Part shown: positions 1-10,424 of the stretch, piece by piece
Layout of the letters: each line of letters opens with the position of its first letter
Numbering within the stretch: position 1 is the first letter of the stretch
Assembly (NCBI RefSeq): GCF_003171515.1
Contig: NC_089391.1
Location: forward strand, 2,914,001 to 2,978,000
Direction of reading: 5' to 3'
DNA length: 64,000 nucleotides
Origin: Pyrenophora tritici-repentis
Taxonomy: Eukaryota > Ascomycota > Dothideomycetes > Pleosporales > Pleosporaceae
The notes under the pieces: model-generated
Database searches by the model: none
What the model was told of the DNA's origin: nothing
Seen by the model: only the letters and a program-made list of their open reading frames with translations
Made by a program: the position numbers and the translations under genes

Positions 1-399
1 AAACCACAAACGGGGAAAGCCGCGATTTGTCCAAGATTGTAGATAATGAAGATGATACCAGTGCTGGAGCCCGCGCCGGTCAAACCAAAGGTGTTTTGGT
101 AGCCTTTCATGGCATTGATGGAACCCATGAGGGAGCTGTCGAAACCGTTGAGTGTCGAGACGAGGTAACCAATACCCATAATCATGTAGAGCTGAATCAT
201 GCCTTTGGAAAGCAGTTTTGGCTTCTCTGCCTCCATGGCCGCGGCTTTTGACGGTTAGAATTCGTTCAACACATAGTGCTGGATACTTGGAGGATGACTT
301 ACCCAGAGCCACTGAAGCTACATTGGTCTCCTTGACGACATGCCTCTGCTTGTGCATGTCATCGTCGGCTGTACTGATCTGCTGTGTCACGGGATTCAT
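1..399 (-). CDS. Lactose-permease-like MFS sugar transporter, N-terminal part (cut by left edge)
   Basis: Membrane sugar/H+ symporter of the major facilitator superfamily, probably importing lactose. Two exons are visible: 399-303 and 244-1, with a 58-bp GT-AG intron 302-245. The start at 399 is the first ATG; an ATG at 236 lies inside exon 2 but the residues before it splice smoothly from exon 1. About 113 residues are present: a hydrophilic cytosolic N-terminus, then the first membrane helix containing GYLVSTLNGFDSSLMGSINA, the STLNGFD signature of fungal lactose/hexose permeases, and the start of helix 2 (IIFIIYNLGQIAAF). It is divergent from the beta-galactosidase at 1353, the same arrangement as yeast LAC12-LAC4, which supports lactose as substrate. 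The specificity is inferred; a general hexose or cellodextrin carrier remains possible. Confidence 0.8.
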   Translation of the reverse strand, partial: MNPVTQQISTADDDMHKQRHVVKETNVASVALGKSSSKYPALCVERILTVKSRGHGGREAKTAFQRHDSALHDYGYWLPRLDTQRFRQLPHGFHQCHERLPKHLWFDRRGLQHWYHLHYLQSWTNRGFPRLWF

Positions 400-1352
400 A
401 TTGTCCTTTGCTTCCTCCATGATGAACTATCAAAGAGAAGGGAAACAAAAGGGGTGGAGAAGAAAATGTGGAATTGCGCTCCACTTGACAGCTTGGGGAA
501 CAGCGATGCCCAAGGAACCGGGATACCGGGTCATCTTATACTATACAGGCCTCCCCGCAAAGCAAGAAATGCAGACGACCCCAAATTAGGAGACCGAGGT
601 TCTTACCGTGCTTGCCACAACCCGACGCATCGCTTCTTTCCTGCAGGTGAAAAGCGCGAGCATAAGCGCCTCCCGTTAGCCAAGCATGCTTGTTGAACGG
701 CAATGGCACCGCTTCAGGGACGGAATGGCAGCGGACTGACTCGTAACTGTCAACGTCGTATGTCGCTAACCCATGGGGTACTTGGGCCAAGCAATAGGGC
801 CTACTTGGATAGCGGATAAAAGTCTGAAAACAGCACGGCGGGCGGATAAACTTCTTGGTAAGCACCAACTCACAAACGCCACGCGAATATATGCGAATCA
901 TGCATGCTTAACTTCGGCCCTTCTATAACTCTTGGAAGGACTGACGAGAGAAAATTTGGAGCTGTCCACTAAAGCTTGGCAGCGGAACGTGGAGACGGAC
1001 TAGCACGTGGAGAGTCTGGAGAAGTGCGCTAACCGCATGGAGCAGGTCCTCCGTGGATCAAGAGGCAGTTTCGCCCGTGCACTTGCATCTCGACCCCGGC
1101 CGCCCCATTCATGCCCCGATACGACCACCTCCACACGGCACAAGCGCCGTTAAACGTTTTCCCTGTCGCTGTCACCTGAGAACCAGTCTGTCTCTTGGCC
1201 TCTCCAAAGGATCTTGATCGGATGGCTTCCCCAATCCGTCCAAGCAGCCGTTTCCACGGCTGTGAAGTGGGGAGCTTACTACGACATCATCAGAGGTGGT
1301 GAAAGCAGGGTGATTGTTTGTAGGAGCACCATCAGCATCCAATTGATTCATC
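400..1352. promoter_or_regulatory. Divergent promoter between permease and beta-galactosidase
   Basis: The 953 bp separate the two start codons and must carry the control regions of both. I see GTGGGG at 1267-1272 and CCCCGG at 1094-1099, both fitting the CreA carbon-repressor consensus SYGGRG. The motif is short and could occur by chance. Overlapping short ORFs here look spurious. Confidence 0.5.
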
Positions 1353-4300
1353 ATGGCTTCAGGTCAGCATCCCGCGAGCGTCCCGGACTGGAACAACCTC
1401 GATATCCTCCACAAGAACACGCTGCCCGCACGTGCATACTTCCACAACTATATAACCGAAGCCGATGCGCTCGACGCGGATATTACTAAATCCAAAACAC
1501 ATTTGCTCTCAGGCACATGGAAATTTCAGCATGCATACTCTCCTTTTGAGGCCCCTGAAGGCTTCGAATCGACCTCGTACGACACATCATCATGGAGCGA
1601 CATTGCCGTTCCTGGCATGTGGCAATTGCAGGGCTTCGGCAAAGGGCCCCAGTACACAAACGTCATCTATCACATCCCAGTAGACCCTCCCAACGTCCCA
1701 TTTACTGAGAACGAGACTGGGTCGTATGTCCGTAAATTCAGCGTTCCACAAGAGCTAAAAGATGGCCAAATTCGTCTTCGCTTCGAGGGCGTTGATGCTG
1801 CGTTCCATGTTTGGGTCAATGGGAAAGAAGTTGGATATTCTCAGGGCAGTAGGAATCCTGACGAGTTCGATGTGACTGCGCTTGTTGATCTCAATGCGGA
1901 GAACACTTTGGCTGTCAGGGTGTACCAGCACTGTGACGGAACTTACATCGAAGATCAGGATCAGTGGTGGCTGAGCGGCATGTAAGTATGATCTACAAAG
2001 AATTAGGTTCAGAAGCTCATTACTGCAGATTCCGCGATGTCTTCCTGGTTGGCTTTCCTAAAGCTTCCCGGATCGAAAATGTGTTTGCCCAGACACTCTT
2101 GGACTCATCCTACACCGATGCAGAGCTCAAGGTCAAGATTAGCGCAACTGGATCTGGTAAGGTTTCGGTGAAGCTTTTGGATGCGCAAAAGAAGGAAGTT
2201 GTTTCTTCAGACGCTAGCATTGAAAGTAGCGGCACGACACATGTCAACATTCAGGTCAAAAATCCTCTGAAATGGACTGCTGAATCGCCCAATCTCTACC
2301 ACCTCGTCGTCTCTACAGGCGAACAAGTTGTTGCTCAACGTATCGGCTTCAGGCAAGTCGAGATGAAAGACGGGCTGCTCAAAGTCAATGGCAAGAGAGT
2401 CGTCTTCCGCGGCGTCAACCGACACGAACACCATCCCACTTTCGGCCGTGCTGTCCCGTACGAGTTCATGAAAGAGGACCTTTTGACCATGAAGCGCTAC
2501 AACATCAACGCTATTCGCACTTCTCATCAGTTAAATGACCCACGCCTGTATGATCTCGCGGATGAGATGGGTTTCTGGGTCATTGATGAAGCTGACCTGG
2601 AATGCCACGGCTTTGAGAGCATTGCCGACGCCGCATTATCCAAAGAACAGCGCGCTCTACCTTTCCGCGAGCGCCAACTTCTTACCAGGAAGAAGGCCGC
2701 AGAATGGACAACTGACAACGAAGCCTGGACGCATGCATACGTAGATCGCGCTGAAGCGCTCGTCAAGAGAGATCAGTTACATCCTTCTGTTATCATCTGG
2801 AGTCTTGGAAACGAAGGCTTCATGGGACGCAACTTTGTGGCCATGTATAACCACATCAAGGCGTACGACGATAGCAGGCCTATCCACTACGAGGCGGATA
2901 TCCACGCGGATACCATGGATATGTACTCCAGAATGTACCCACCTATCGAAGAGATTGTCAAGTTCGGTCAAGACAAGGAGAAGAAGAAGCCACTCGTGCT
3001 CTGCGAATACGTATGTAACGTGTTGATTCAGGAGACAAAAACCACTAACTCCGCTAGATACATGCAATGGGTAACGGCCCCGGAAACATCAAGGAGTATG
3101 TAGATGCATTCTACAAATACCCGACCCTGCAAGGTGGTTTTGCTTGGGAATGGGCTAATCATGGGCTCCTCACCAAGGACAAGCAAACTGGCGAAGAGTT
3201 CTATGCTTATGGAGGTGACTTTGGCGAAGAAGTACACGACTCTACATTCGTCATGGACGGTCTTGTCAACTCAGATCATAAGCCTAATGCAGGTTTGGTT
3301 GAGTACAAGAAGGCTATTGAGCCCGTGCAGCTACTGGAAGCTATTGGGTCAAACGCCAAGTTCATTAATCGGTACGACTTCATCACACTCGATCACCTGA
3401 GCTGCCTATACACGACGACATCGGCATCGGGAAGTGTGAGTGCGTCTGGAACTTTGGATATACCAACCGGTATCTCTCCTGGCCAAACTTTCGAGCTTCA
3501 ACTTCCAAAGGTTGAAGGATCTGAGAGCGAGGTTTTGCTCAGCATCTCCTTCCAGTTGAAGGAAGCCACACCGTACCTCAAGGCAGGCTTTGAGATTGCA
3601 ACAACACAGATATCTGTGACTCCAGTATCGTCCCTGCAGCGACCTGAAGCAAAGGGAAAGCAACTCAAGGTTGAAACGTCCACCAAGAATGTCCTCGCCA
3701 TTAAGAGTGACAAAGCTACATGGAAGTTCAATACGCTCCACGGCTCCCTTACATCCTGGGTCCAAGGCTCTACTGAGCTCATCTCCAAGGCACCAGAAAT
3801 CGATATTTTCCGTGCTCCTACTGACAACGACATTCCGCAAGACGGTTGGGACTGGAAAGACAAGCAGCTCCACCATGCAAAGCCACTGACCCGCAAAGTC
3901 GAATGGTCACAATCTGGCTCAGAATCACTCAGAATCACCGTGTACCAGCGCGTCGCACCTCCCATTCTATCGTGGTCCATTGACTGCGCTCTGACATACA
4001 CCTTCAGCGCCGACGGCACTCTGACAGTGCATGTCACGGGTACACCAAAGGGCGAGAACCTACCCCGAACCCTCCCACGTATCGGTCTCGTCATGGAACT
4101 TCCATCGCAGTTCCAAAACGTCGAGTGGTTCGGCCGCGGCTTCGGCGAATCCTACCGCGACAGCAAGTTCTCGCAGCCCGTCGGAAAGTACACTGCATCC
4201 AACATCGACGCTCTCTGGGTCGATTACGAGGTCCCCCAAGAGTCGGCGAACCGTACCGATACCCGCTACGTTAGTATTGGGAATGGCAGGGGCGCTGGGC

Positions 4301-4557
4301 TACTCGCTCAATTTGTAGACAAAGAGAGTGGAAGCCGCAAATTGTTTGATTTCCAGGCCAGTCATTACAGAATGAAGGATGTCGCGGCTGCCGATCATCC
4401 GCATGAGCTGAGGAAGAAGAAGAGGGAGGATGTGGTACTCAGGTTGGACGCGCAACACCATGGACTGGGCAGTGGAAGCTGCGGGCCTAGGACGCTGGAC
4501 GAGTACAGTCTGTTATGTGAGCCGTTTGAGTTTGAGCTCCTGTTGCAGGCGCCGTAG
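1353..4557 (+). CDS. Beta-galactosidase (glycoside hydrolase family 2, LAC4/LacZ type)
   Basis: Hydrolyses lactose to glucose and galactose, probably in the cytosol since no signal peptide is present. Three exons, 1353-1981, 2029-3010 and 3058-4557, with two 47-bp GT-AG introns, give 1036 residues, close to the 1025 of Kluyveromyces LAC4. Domain order follows LacZ: sugar-binding jelly roll, immunoglobulin-like domain, TIM barrel from about residue 340, and C-terminal beta-gal small-chain domain. Catalytic landmarks: FRGVNRHEHHP, the acid/base Glu at about 472 in WSLGNEG, and the nucleophile Glu at about 536 in LCEYIHAMGN. The second intron falls exactly inside this last motif (between CEY and IHAMGN), which confirms the splice. 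Divergent from the permease-like gene at 399, forming a lactose-use pair. Confidence 0.95.
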
Positions 4558-4721
4558 GTGCATACGATATGCTGAGACGGACGTTAAAATCTACGTACTA
4601 TAGAATTACAATCTTGCTTGCAATAGCATCACGTCTGTGCATTTCGATAGGCAATGGGCTTGATTGATACTCATAGCTTTATCAATGGCTATAATATTCA
4701 GACAATATCCCCCACATGCAC

Positions 4722-5711
4722 TCATATATTTGGGTTCTTCCTCCGGTTTGCACCCCCATCCAACACCAACTCCTGCCCGCTCAGGAACCCAGCACCCATG
4801 ACGTACTCAACCATCTCAGCAAGATCTTCTCCCCTACCCACCCTACCAGCGGGGTGCTGCTTATGATACAATTCGTCTAAATCTTCCGCCCATGCCATCA
4901 TCCTCAGCTTCTCTGCTTCAGCCTCATGCGCCGCCATCTCCTTGTACGACCTATCTTGCATCTCCTTTATCTTCAAATCCCTCGCCTTGTTCTCATGGTC
5001 TACACTGACCCAGCCTGGTGAAATAGCTATGACGCGGATGCCCCAGCGCTGGCAAGACACAGACATGGCTTGTGTGAGCGCCAAGACACCGCCTTTGCTC
5101 GCTGCATAGCCCTCGCAATCAGGGTCAGACTGATGAGCACGAAACGAGGCAATATTGATGATGCACCCGCCTTCGTCTAGCTTGTCGTCTCCGTGCAAGT
5201 TGAGTGGTAGCTGGTTGAACTCGGCTGTGCGCTTAAGATCTTTCTTGCGATCGACGCCCTCGGCACCTTCCTTTTGCGTATTCCGACTCTTCATGAACGG
5301 AATAACAGCCTGGCTCATATAAAAGGGTGCACTGAGGTTCGTAGCAATGTACTGTTCCCATTGCTCGCCCGTAGCCACGTCTTCCATGGTGCCGTTGCCG
5401 GCGTTGAAGAAGCCGCGGGCGACGCCTGCATTGTTGATCAGCACGTCTATGCGGCCACCGAAGAAGTCTGCGGCTTTTTGTACGGCGCTGCGGATTTCCT
5501 CTGGGTGGCGCAGATTGGTTATTGAGGAGCTGACGCGGGGTGCGTAGGCCGAGAGGTGCGTGTTGACGACGTAGTCGAGCTCGTCGGCGTCAAAGTCGAT
5601 GATGAAGACGCGGTGCGAGACTGGTAGCGACAGTAGGTGTCGTGCTGTGCAGCGGCCTATGCCTCGCGCACCGCCTGTGATGATAATGTTCTTGCTCTTG
5701 GTAGATGGCAT
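4722..5711 (-). CDS. Short-chain dehydrogenase/reductase
   Basis: NAD(P)-dependent oxidoreductase of the classical SDR family, 329 residues in a single exon; substrate unknown. The N-terminus has the Rossmann cofactor motif TGGARGIG (residues about 12-19), followed by NNAG (INNAGVARG), a catalytic Ser region (INIASF) and the YAASK active-site Tyr/Lys. The C-terminus ends in the usual SGQELVLDGG. I start at the ATG at 5711 because the Rossmann fold begins about seven residues later, as in the family; the frame stays open upstream to 5792 but adds nothing recognisable. A roughly 30-residue charged insert before the catalytic Ser (around TQKEGAEGVDRKKDLKR) is longer than in most SDRs. Convergent with the beta-galactosidase, 164 bp away, but nothing else ties it to lactose use. 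Confidence 0.88.
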   Translation of the reverse strand: MPSTKSKNIIITGGARGIGRCTARHLLSLPVSHRVFIIDFDADELDYVVNTHLSAYAPRVSSSITNLRHPEEIRSAVQKAADFFGGRIDVLINNAGVARGFFNAGNGTMEDVATGEQWEQYIATNLSAPFYMSQAVIPFMKSRNTQKEGAEGVDRKKDLKRTAEFNQLPLNLHGDDKLDEGGCIINIASFRAHQSDPDCEGYAASKGGVLALTQAMSVSCQRWGIRVIAISPGWVSVDHENKARDLKIKEMQDRSYKEMAAHEAEAEKLRMMAWAEDLDELYHKQHPAGRVGRGEDLAEMVEYVMGAGFLSGQELVLDGGANRRKNPNI

Positions 5712-6761
5712 CTTTGTGATTTGGGTATCGCTAAGTTTACCTTCATTATCGAGATACCTGGGCCTTCTTATACACCTCCTGTTGATGCACACCCGTTGGG
5801 CAAGTCCAGCGTTGGTGGCGCCTGGGCTGCGGGCTCAATATCGTGGAGAACGCACAACGCACCCCCCCCTTTCAGCCTATTCTACCCACTTGACTAACCC
5901 AAATATTGGTTTGCCCGTATGCTTCATCTAGATAGAAAGCAGATGTAGTCACATACGCCGTTGGGAAGCTCGGCACGTCGGCATGGAGTGGTATACTGTG
6001 GTACGTATTGGAAGCAGGCCCGTAGAGCCGTTGCGCCCGTCCGTAGCTCGGACAATTATCTCGAGGATAGACTAGAGCGGCTGACATGATTTCGCGTTCA
6101 GGATCTGCTTGTGCTAAGCGGAAACCATTATGCGCGCCTATGAGCTGCTGTTGAGATGCGGGACCCGGGAAGACGGAGCGGCTTGCGGTCGAGGAACGTC
6201 TGCTGAAAGGCAGCAACCAAAGAGAGATTGCAGGTACGCGCTCCTTTGCGCATATTGGTATGCATAGACATGTCTCACGCGTTGTCTACGAGGACGGGCT
6301 CACTTGGGAACTTCTTCAAGATGTGCTTGACTTCTCTGCTGTCCTTATCTCTTTCCTTTTTGCCGAGGTTAAACACGCCCAACACCTTCTGCCACATTAA
6401 CCATCTCAGCCCTAACGTACAGTGGCAGCTTTTTACACTTAGTTGCGCGACCTGTTTTACTTGAATCCTCATAATTAATACAGGCCAGAAGCCGCTTCTT
6501 CTGTTTGAACAACGTCCAATCAATTCTCTGAGAGAAGACGAATACATCATCATCGGGAGAATTTCTGTTAGAGACAGTATAGACTATCGATGTATTCTTC
6601 TACAAAATCTGTGTGATCCGATGCAATCTAGGATTTCTTGTATAGGTTAAAGGTTCGAGAGACTAGTCATCCATTCAAAACAAGGCCCACTACTGCCGTC
6701 CTTCACTGTCCTAAGCGCGTCTGCACTCTGAACCCATCCTCATCCTTTGTCGAACTGGATA
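5712..6761. other. Intergenic, promoter of the SDR gene and 3' flank of the F-box gene
   Basis: About 1 kb with only short overlapping ORFs. The longest, 114 codons on the minus strand at 5872-6216, shows no family features. No tRNA, repeat or transposon signature was seen. Confidence 0.5.
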
Positions 6762-9700
6762 CTACCCCACAACATCACCATCAGCATCATACCACGCTCT
6801 GGAACAAGCTCTCACATCCACACAATCGACCCACACATCATTTTCCACGGCTAGTGCTTTCGAAATCCTCTTCAAAAAGCCAGAAGAACTACCATCAAAT
6901 CCAGTGAGGCCGGAAATCTCCGGCTGTCTCATTACGGCCTCGTCAGAAAAGTAGAGGGGTTCGCTGGTATGTGCGTCCGATTGTGCGTCTTTCATGATGA
7001 CGTCTCCAGACTCATCGATACAGTATGAGTTATGCACCATGCCGCTTCTGCATACATAACTTTGTGAGCAAATGACTGGGTCGATGTAGTTGTGCAGACA
7101 CCAAGCTTTACACTGAAAGGCGTGTGTGAAGGCCCAAACAATGATTTCGGGCCGTGTCTGAACTGCGACTTCACAAACGCCTGCCAGTTTGCCGATTTCC
7201 GTGCCGCGAATAGCTAAGGGCCATATATAACTCTCATTCTCACCATCGTCTTGATTTTCTGGGTTTGCGATGGAAGGCTCGTCCCACTAGTTGAGCCAAT
7301 GGTTTCTCTGGCGCTCATTTGCTGAGTGTGAAGACACACTACTGAGTTCAGATCTCTCGGTCTTTTGCTCCTCATGCGAGAGCCGGAGCATATCTGGCGG
7401 AACGCTGTACAACATGATACTGTCTTCATAAGTCACAACGATCCGAACGCCTTGGGACAAGTCGGTGGCTGCGCTATAGAGCCTAGGTACTGCATTGTTG
7501 TCTGGCGATATGAACATGAGCTTACGCAGAAGCTTCGTGGGCCCACCGAGGGGCGCATCGCAGCCGAGGGCCAGTCTCCCACTGACCGGATCGATGAACA
7601 AAATGTGATGCCCGTCACTCAGCGGAACTGCATGATAGTGATCGCAATTTGGCGACCCTGGGTTACGGGACGCTGCCTCGAACCCAAAAGAGCCCCATAA
7701 CGAGCTTACAGCCTGTAGACCAAAGAATTTCCGGCGGATAACAGGTCGATCTTCGGGATGAGCAGCACTGGAGATGAGGCGTAGTTTCTTGGCCGATTCA
7801 AAACCAGGTCGTGGCGAGAGAAAGTACAAATAGTCACCTGGTAAATGTTAGCACCGCGTCGAGAAGCAACGTGTGGCACCTACTTGGTGCGGTAAGAGGG
7901 AACCAGCGACTCAGACTTTGGCCCGTGAGTGCGTCTATCCAATGCAGTTCAATACCCGCAGAACATCCAAATGCAACACAGCGACGCTTTGGGCAGATAG
8001 CGACACTGCGTGGTGGATCATCCTCGGAGCATAGATGGCGATAGATTGTCGAGGTTTCATTCTCAATCGGAATACCATGTGCGCACGACTCCGGCAGAGT
8101 TTCTGCCTTGGCGGACTGAATTTTCGGAGGACCGCTTGAGTCTAGTTGCATATTCTACGTGCGATTGATAAGGTGTTCGTCGTAGGTTCGATGGTCGTTG
8201 GTACCTTGGAGGTTGACGTCTTCGTTATTGGAGCGTACAGCGATGGCGTCGAAAGTTGTAGCGTCTCGCTCTTGGATGTATGTGCGATCGTATTGATCTC
8301 GCAGTAAGCCTTTTTTCTCAAAAGACACACCTTCCGTAGACACACCGGCGTGGCTGGTCTCAGTTGATGGTTTGGCTGTGATACCCGATTGCTGTCCATC
8401 ATCCTCAACATAAACCTCTACAGGGCTTCCATCACTAAAGCGTCCGTACCGTAGTTCGCAAACCAGACCCATTCGGCCTTCCAAAAGCGCAGCGATAGCG
8501 TGTCGACCAGAAGAGACATCCATACTCATCCCGAGAACTCTTCTTGGGCACAAAACGCTAGTAACAGGTACTGGAAGTCTGTTCCCAATATCGTAGATGT
8601 AGATGACTGTTTCCCGTGCTACGCATAGGTATCGGCTACAGAGACTTGTTGTGAAAATTAGACCACTGGCATAACCATTGGCTAGCTCTGAAAAGTCAAT
8701 GTTGGAGCTTTCCACAAGGGCGGCTCGCGTATCCAGTCCATTTCCGCTCCAACCAGAGGTCAAAGCGCACTGTCGAGAGAGGTGACAGCTTAGTAGCCAC
8801 TCCTCGCATCGAGGGATAATCGAGTCGGGAGGAGAAACCACAGCATTTTCAGCACTACTCAGCCAGCCACCTCGACTCAGCATCGTCATCAACAACTTCT
8901 TGTCAAGACTTGCCCGCATCCAAGCTCGGCATGTATGGCGCGCGGCGTTGAAATCTTTTGGGCTGAGATAGTCGTACACGTGTTGCACGATTTCGACAGG
9001 TAGATGATACGCCTTGGGATACCTTGGTGGCGCGGCGACGCTCAAAGCAAGGTACCATGCTCGGTTTGTCAATCGCAATGCTTTCCATTCCGCCTTATCC
9101 AGGTAGGGCGAGAGGAGAATGGCAAATGTTATCACTGGCGAGATTGTTGTATGGTTCAGGAAACGAGGGTCCTCGTACACACCATGACCTTGTGTATCAT
9201 CTTGAGTGGGAGGGTCACCATCTTCGGGCTCACCAAGAAAAGAATCTTTCTCTTCTTCAGTTGGTGTATCAGCACTGAGTAAGACGTCAGATACAGTACG
9301 GGTGATGCCTTGATCGACGCCAGGCTCTAGGATGGCGTCTTCAAGTACATCTGCATCGTCCAGTACGGAGAAAGAAGAAGTTCGTGCTCGGCGGAAGAGT
9401 TCGATGTCACTGCTAGTCTCCGCAAGGCTTGGAAGGCGAGACATCGAGTCACTGTAAGATCCAACTGATCGAAGACTTGGTCCACTGAAGAAGAATGTGG
9501 CCGGCGAGACCATATCCAAGCTAGGCTCTGATCCACACAAAGAGGATCCCGGTCTAGATGCAAAGCTGGATGCCCTAGACCTTGCCTCTGGGCTGATTGT
9601 AGCTATATCGCGGTCGTGGGCGGTACCAAAGAACGATGAAATGTACTTGTGGAAGGCAACTCGTGGCCTTAATTGAAGCTTAGATGCGATCGCGACACTA

Positions 9701-9918
9701 GAACGATCAGCTTTGGTGACGCGGGGTGAAATCTTGCGGACGTGAGTTCGACTTCGTGATGGCCGAGGAAAAACGTGGCGGAGGACTTCTGATCGTCTGG
9801 GCGACGGTTGGGCATTGGTAGTATCGTGGGACAAGAAAATCTGTTGCGGGTTCGTCCTTGGGTTACTTGGTCTAGCAAGTAATGGATCTGTGACTGTGTG
9901 CTCCAGCGTGTCGGACAT
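6762..9918 (-). CDS. F-box domain protein
   Basis: Probable substrate adaptor of an SCF ubiquitin ligase; substrate unknown. Exons: 9918-8205, 8141-7884, then 7837 onward, with introns of 63 bp (8204-8142) and 46 bp (7883-7838). The first ATG in the long 5' frame is at 9918. The N-terminal 240 residues are Ser/Arg-rich and look disordered; the F-box lies near residues 300-350 ([16 protein letters not shown], then CRAW). Downstream segments ([40 protein letters not shown]) resemble degenerate WD/beta-propeller blades. An in-frame TAG at 7289-7287 interrupts the third exon, yet the same frame is open before it and for another 174 codons to 6762. A possible 84-bp intron (7342-7259) would remove it and give 987 residues; otherwise the protein ends at 7287 or the gene carries a nonsense mutation. 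Confidence 0.75.
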
Positions 9919-10424
9919 TGATTCGTTGTGGGGCCGGGGTGAGCTAAGGGTGAGCGCTTGTGTGTTTGGCGAATCTATATACGAACACACTTGGAGAGGC
10001 TCAAGGTTAAGGATAGGAGCTGCGGGTTCGGATTTGTTTCCGGCTACCCCGCGCGATAGGTATATCTGGGAAGACGTGGTCGTAGCACCCCCGGTGTGGA
10101 GATGCACAGTGGGCACAAGCGATATTGTTGGTGAATAGGTCAAAGGGCAGGGGGTCGAGTGCGTAGTCGCGTTGAAGATATGGATTTAATTGATGATTGC
10201 CCGAAAGAATACTTGACCTGAGAATACAGGCCAAGTCTGAGAAGGGTGGACGGTCGGGTTGCTTGGATGGAGTTTGCAACGCGAGTTTATGACGGAATTC
10301 ATTGCGTAAGTGGGTATCAACAAAACACAAACAGGGAAGAGCGATACGCGATACAGGAAGGAACTACTGCGGATGTTTACAATGATATGCATCATGAGCG
10401 TCATACTGAGGAAAGTGCATGGGG
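9919..10424. other. Intergenic between F-box gene start and CSC1 3' end
   Basis: About 500 bp. The F-box reading frame stays open upstream to 10143 but contains no ATG before 9918, so this is read as 5' untranslated and promoter sequence. Confidence 0.5.
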
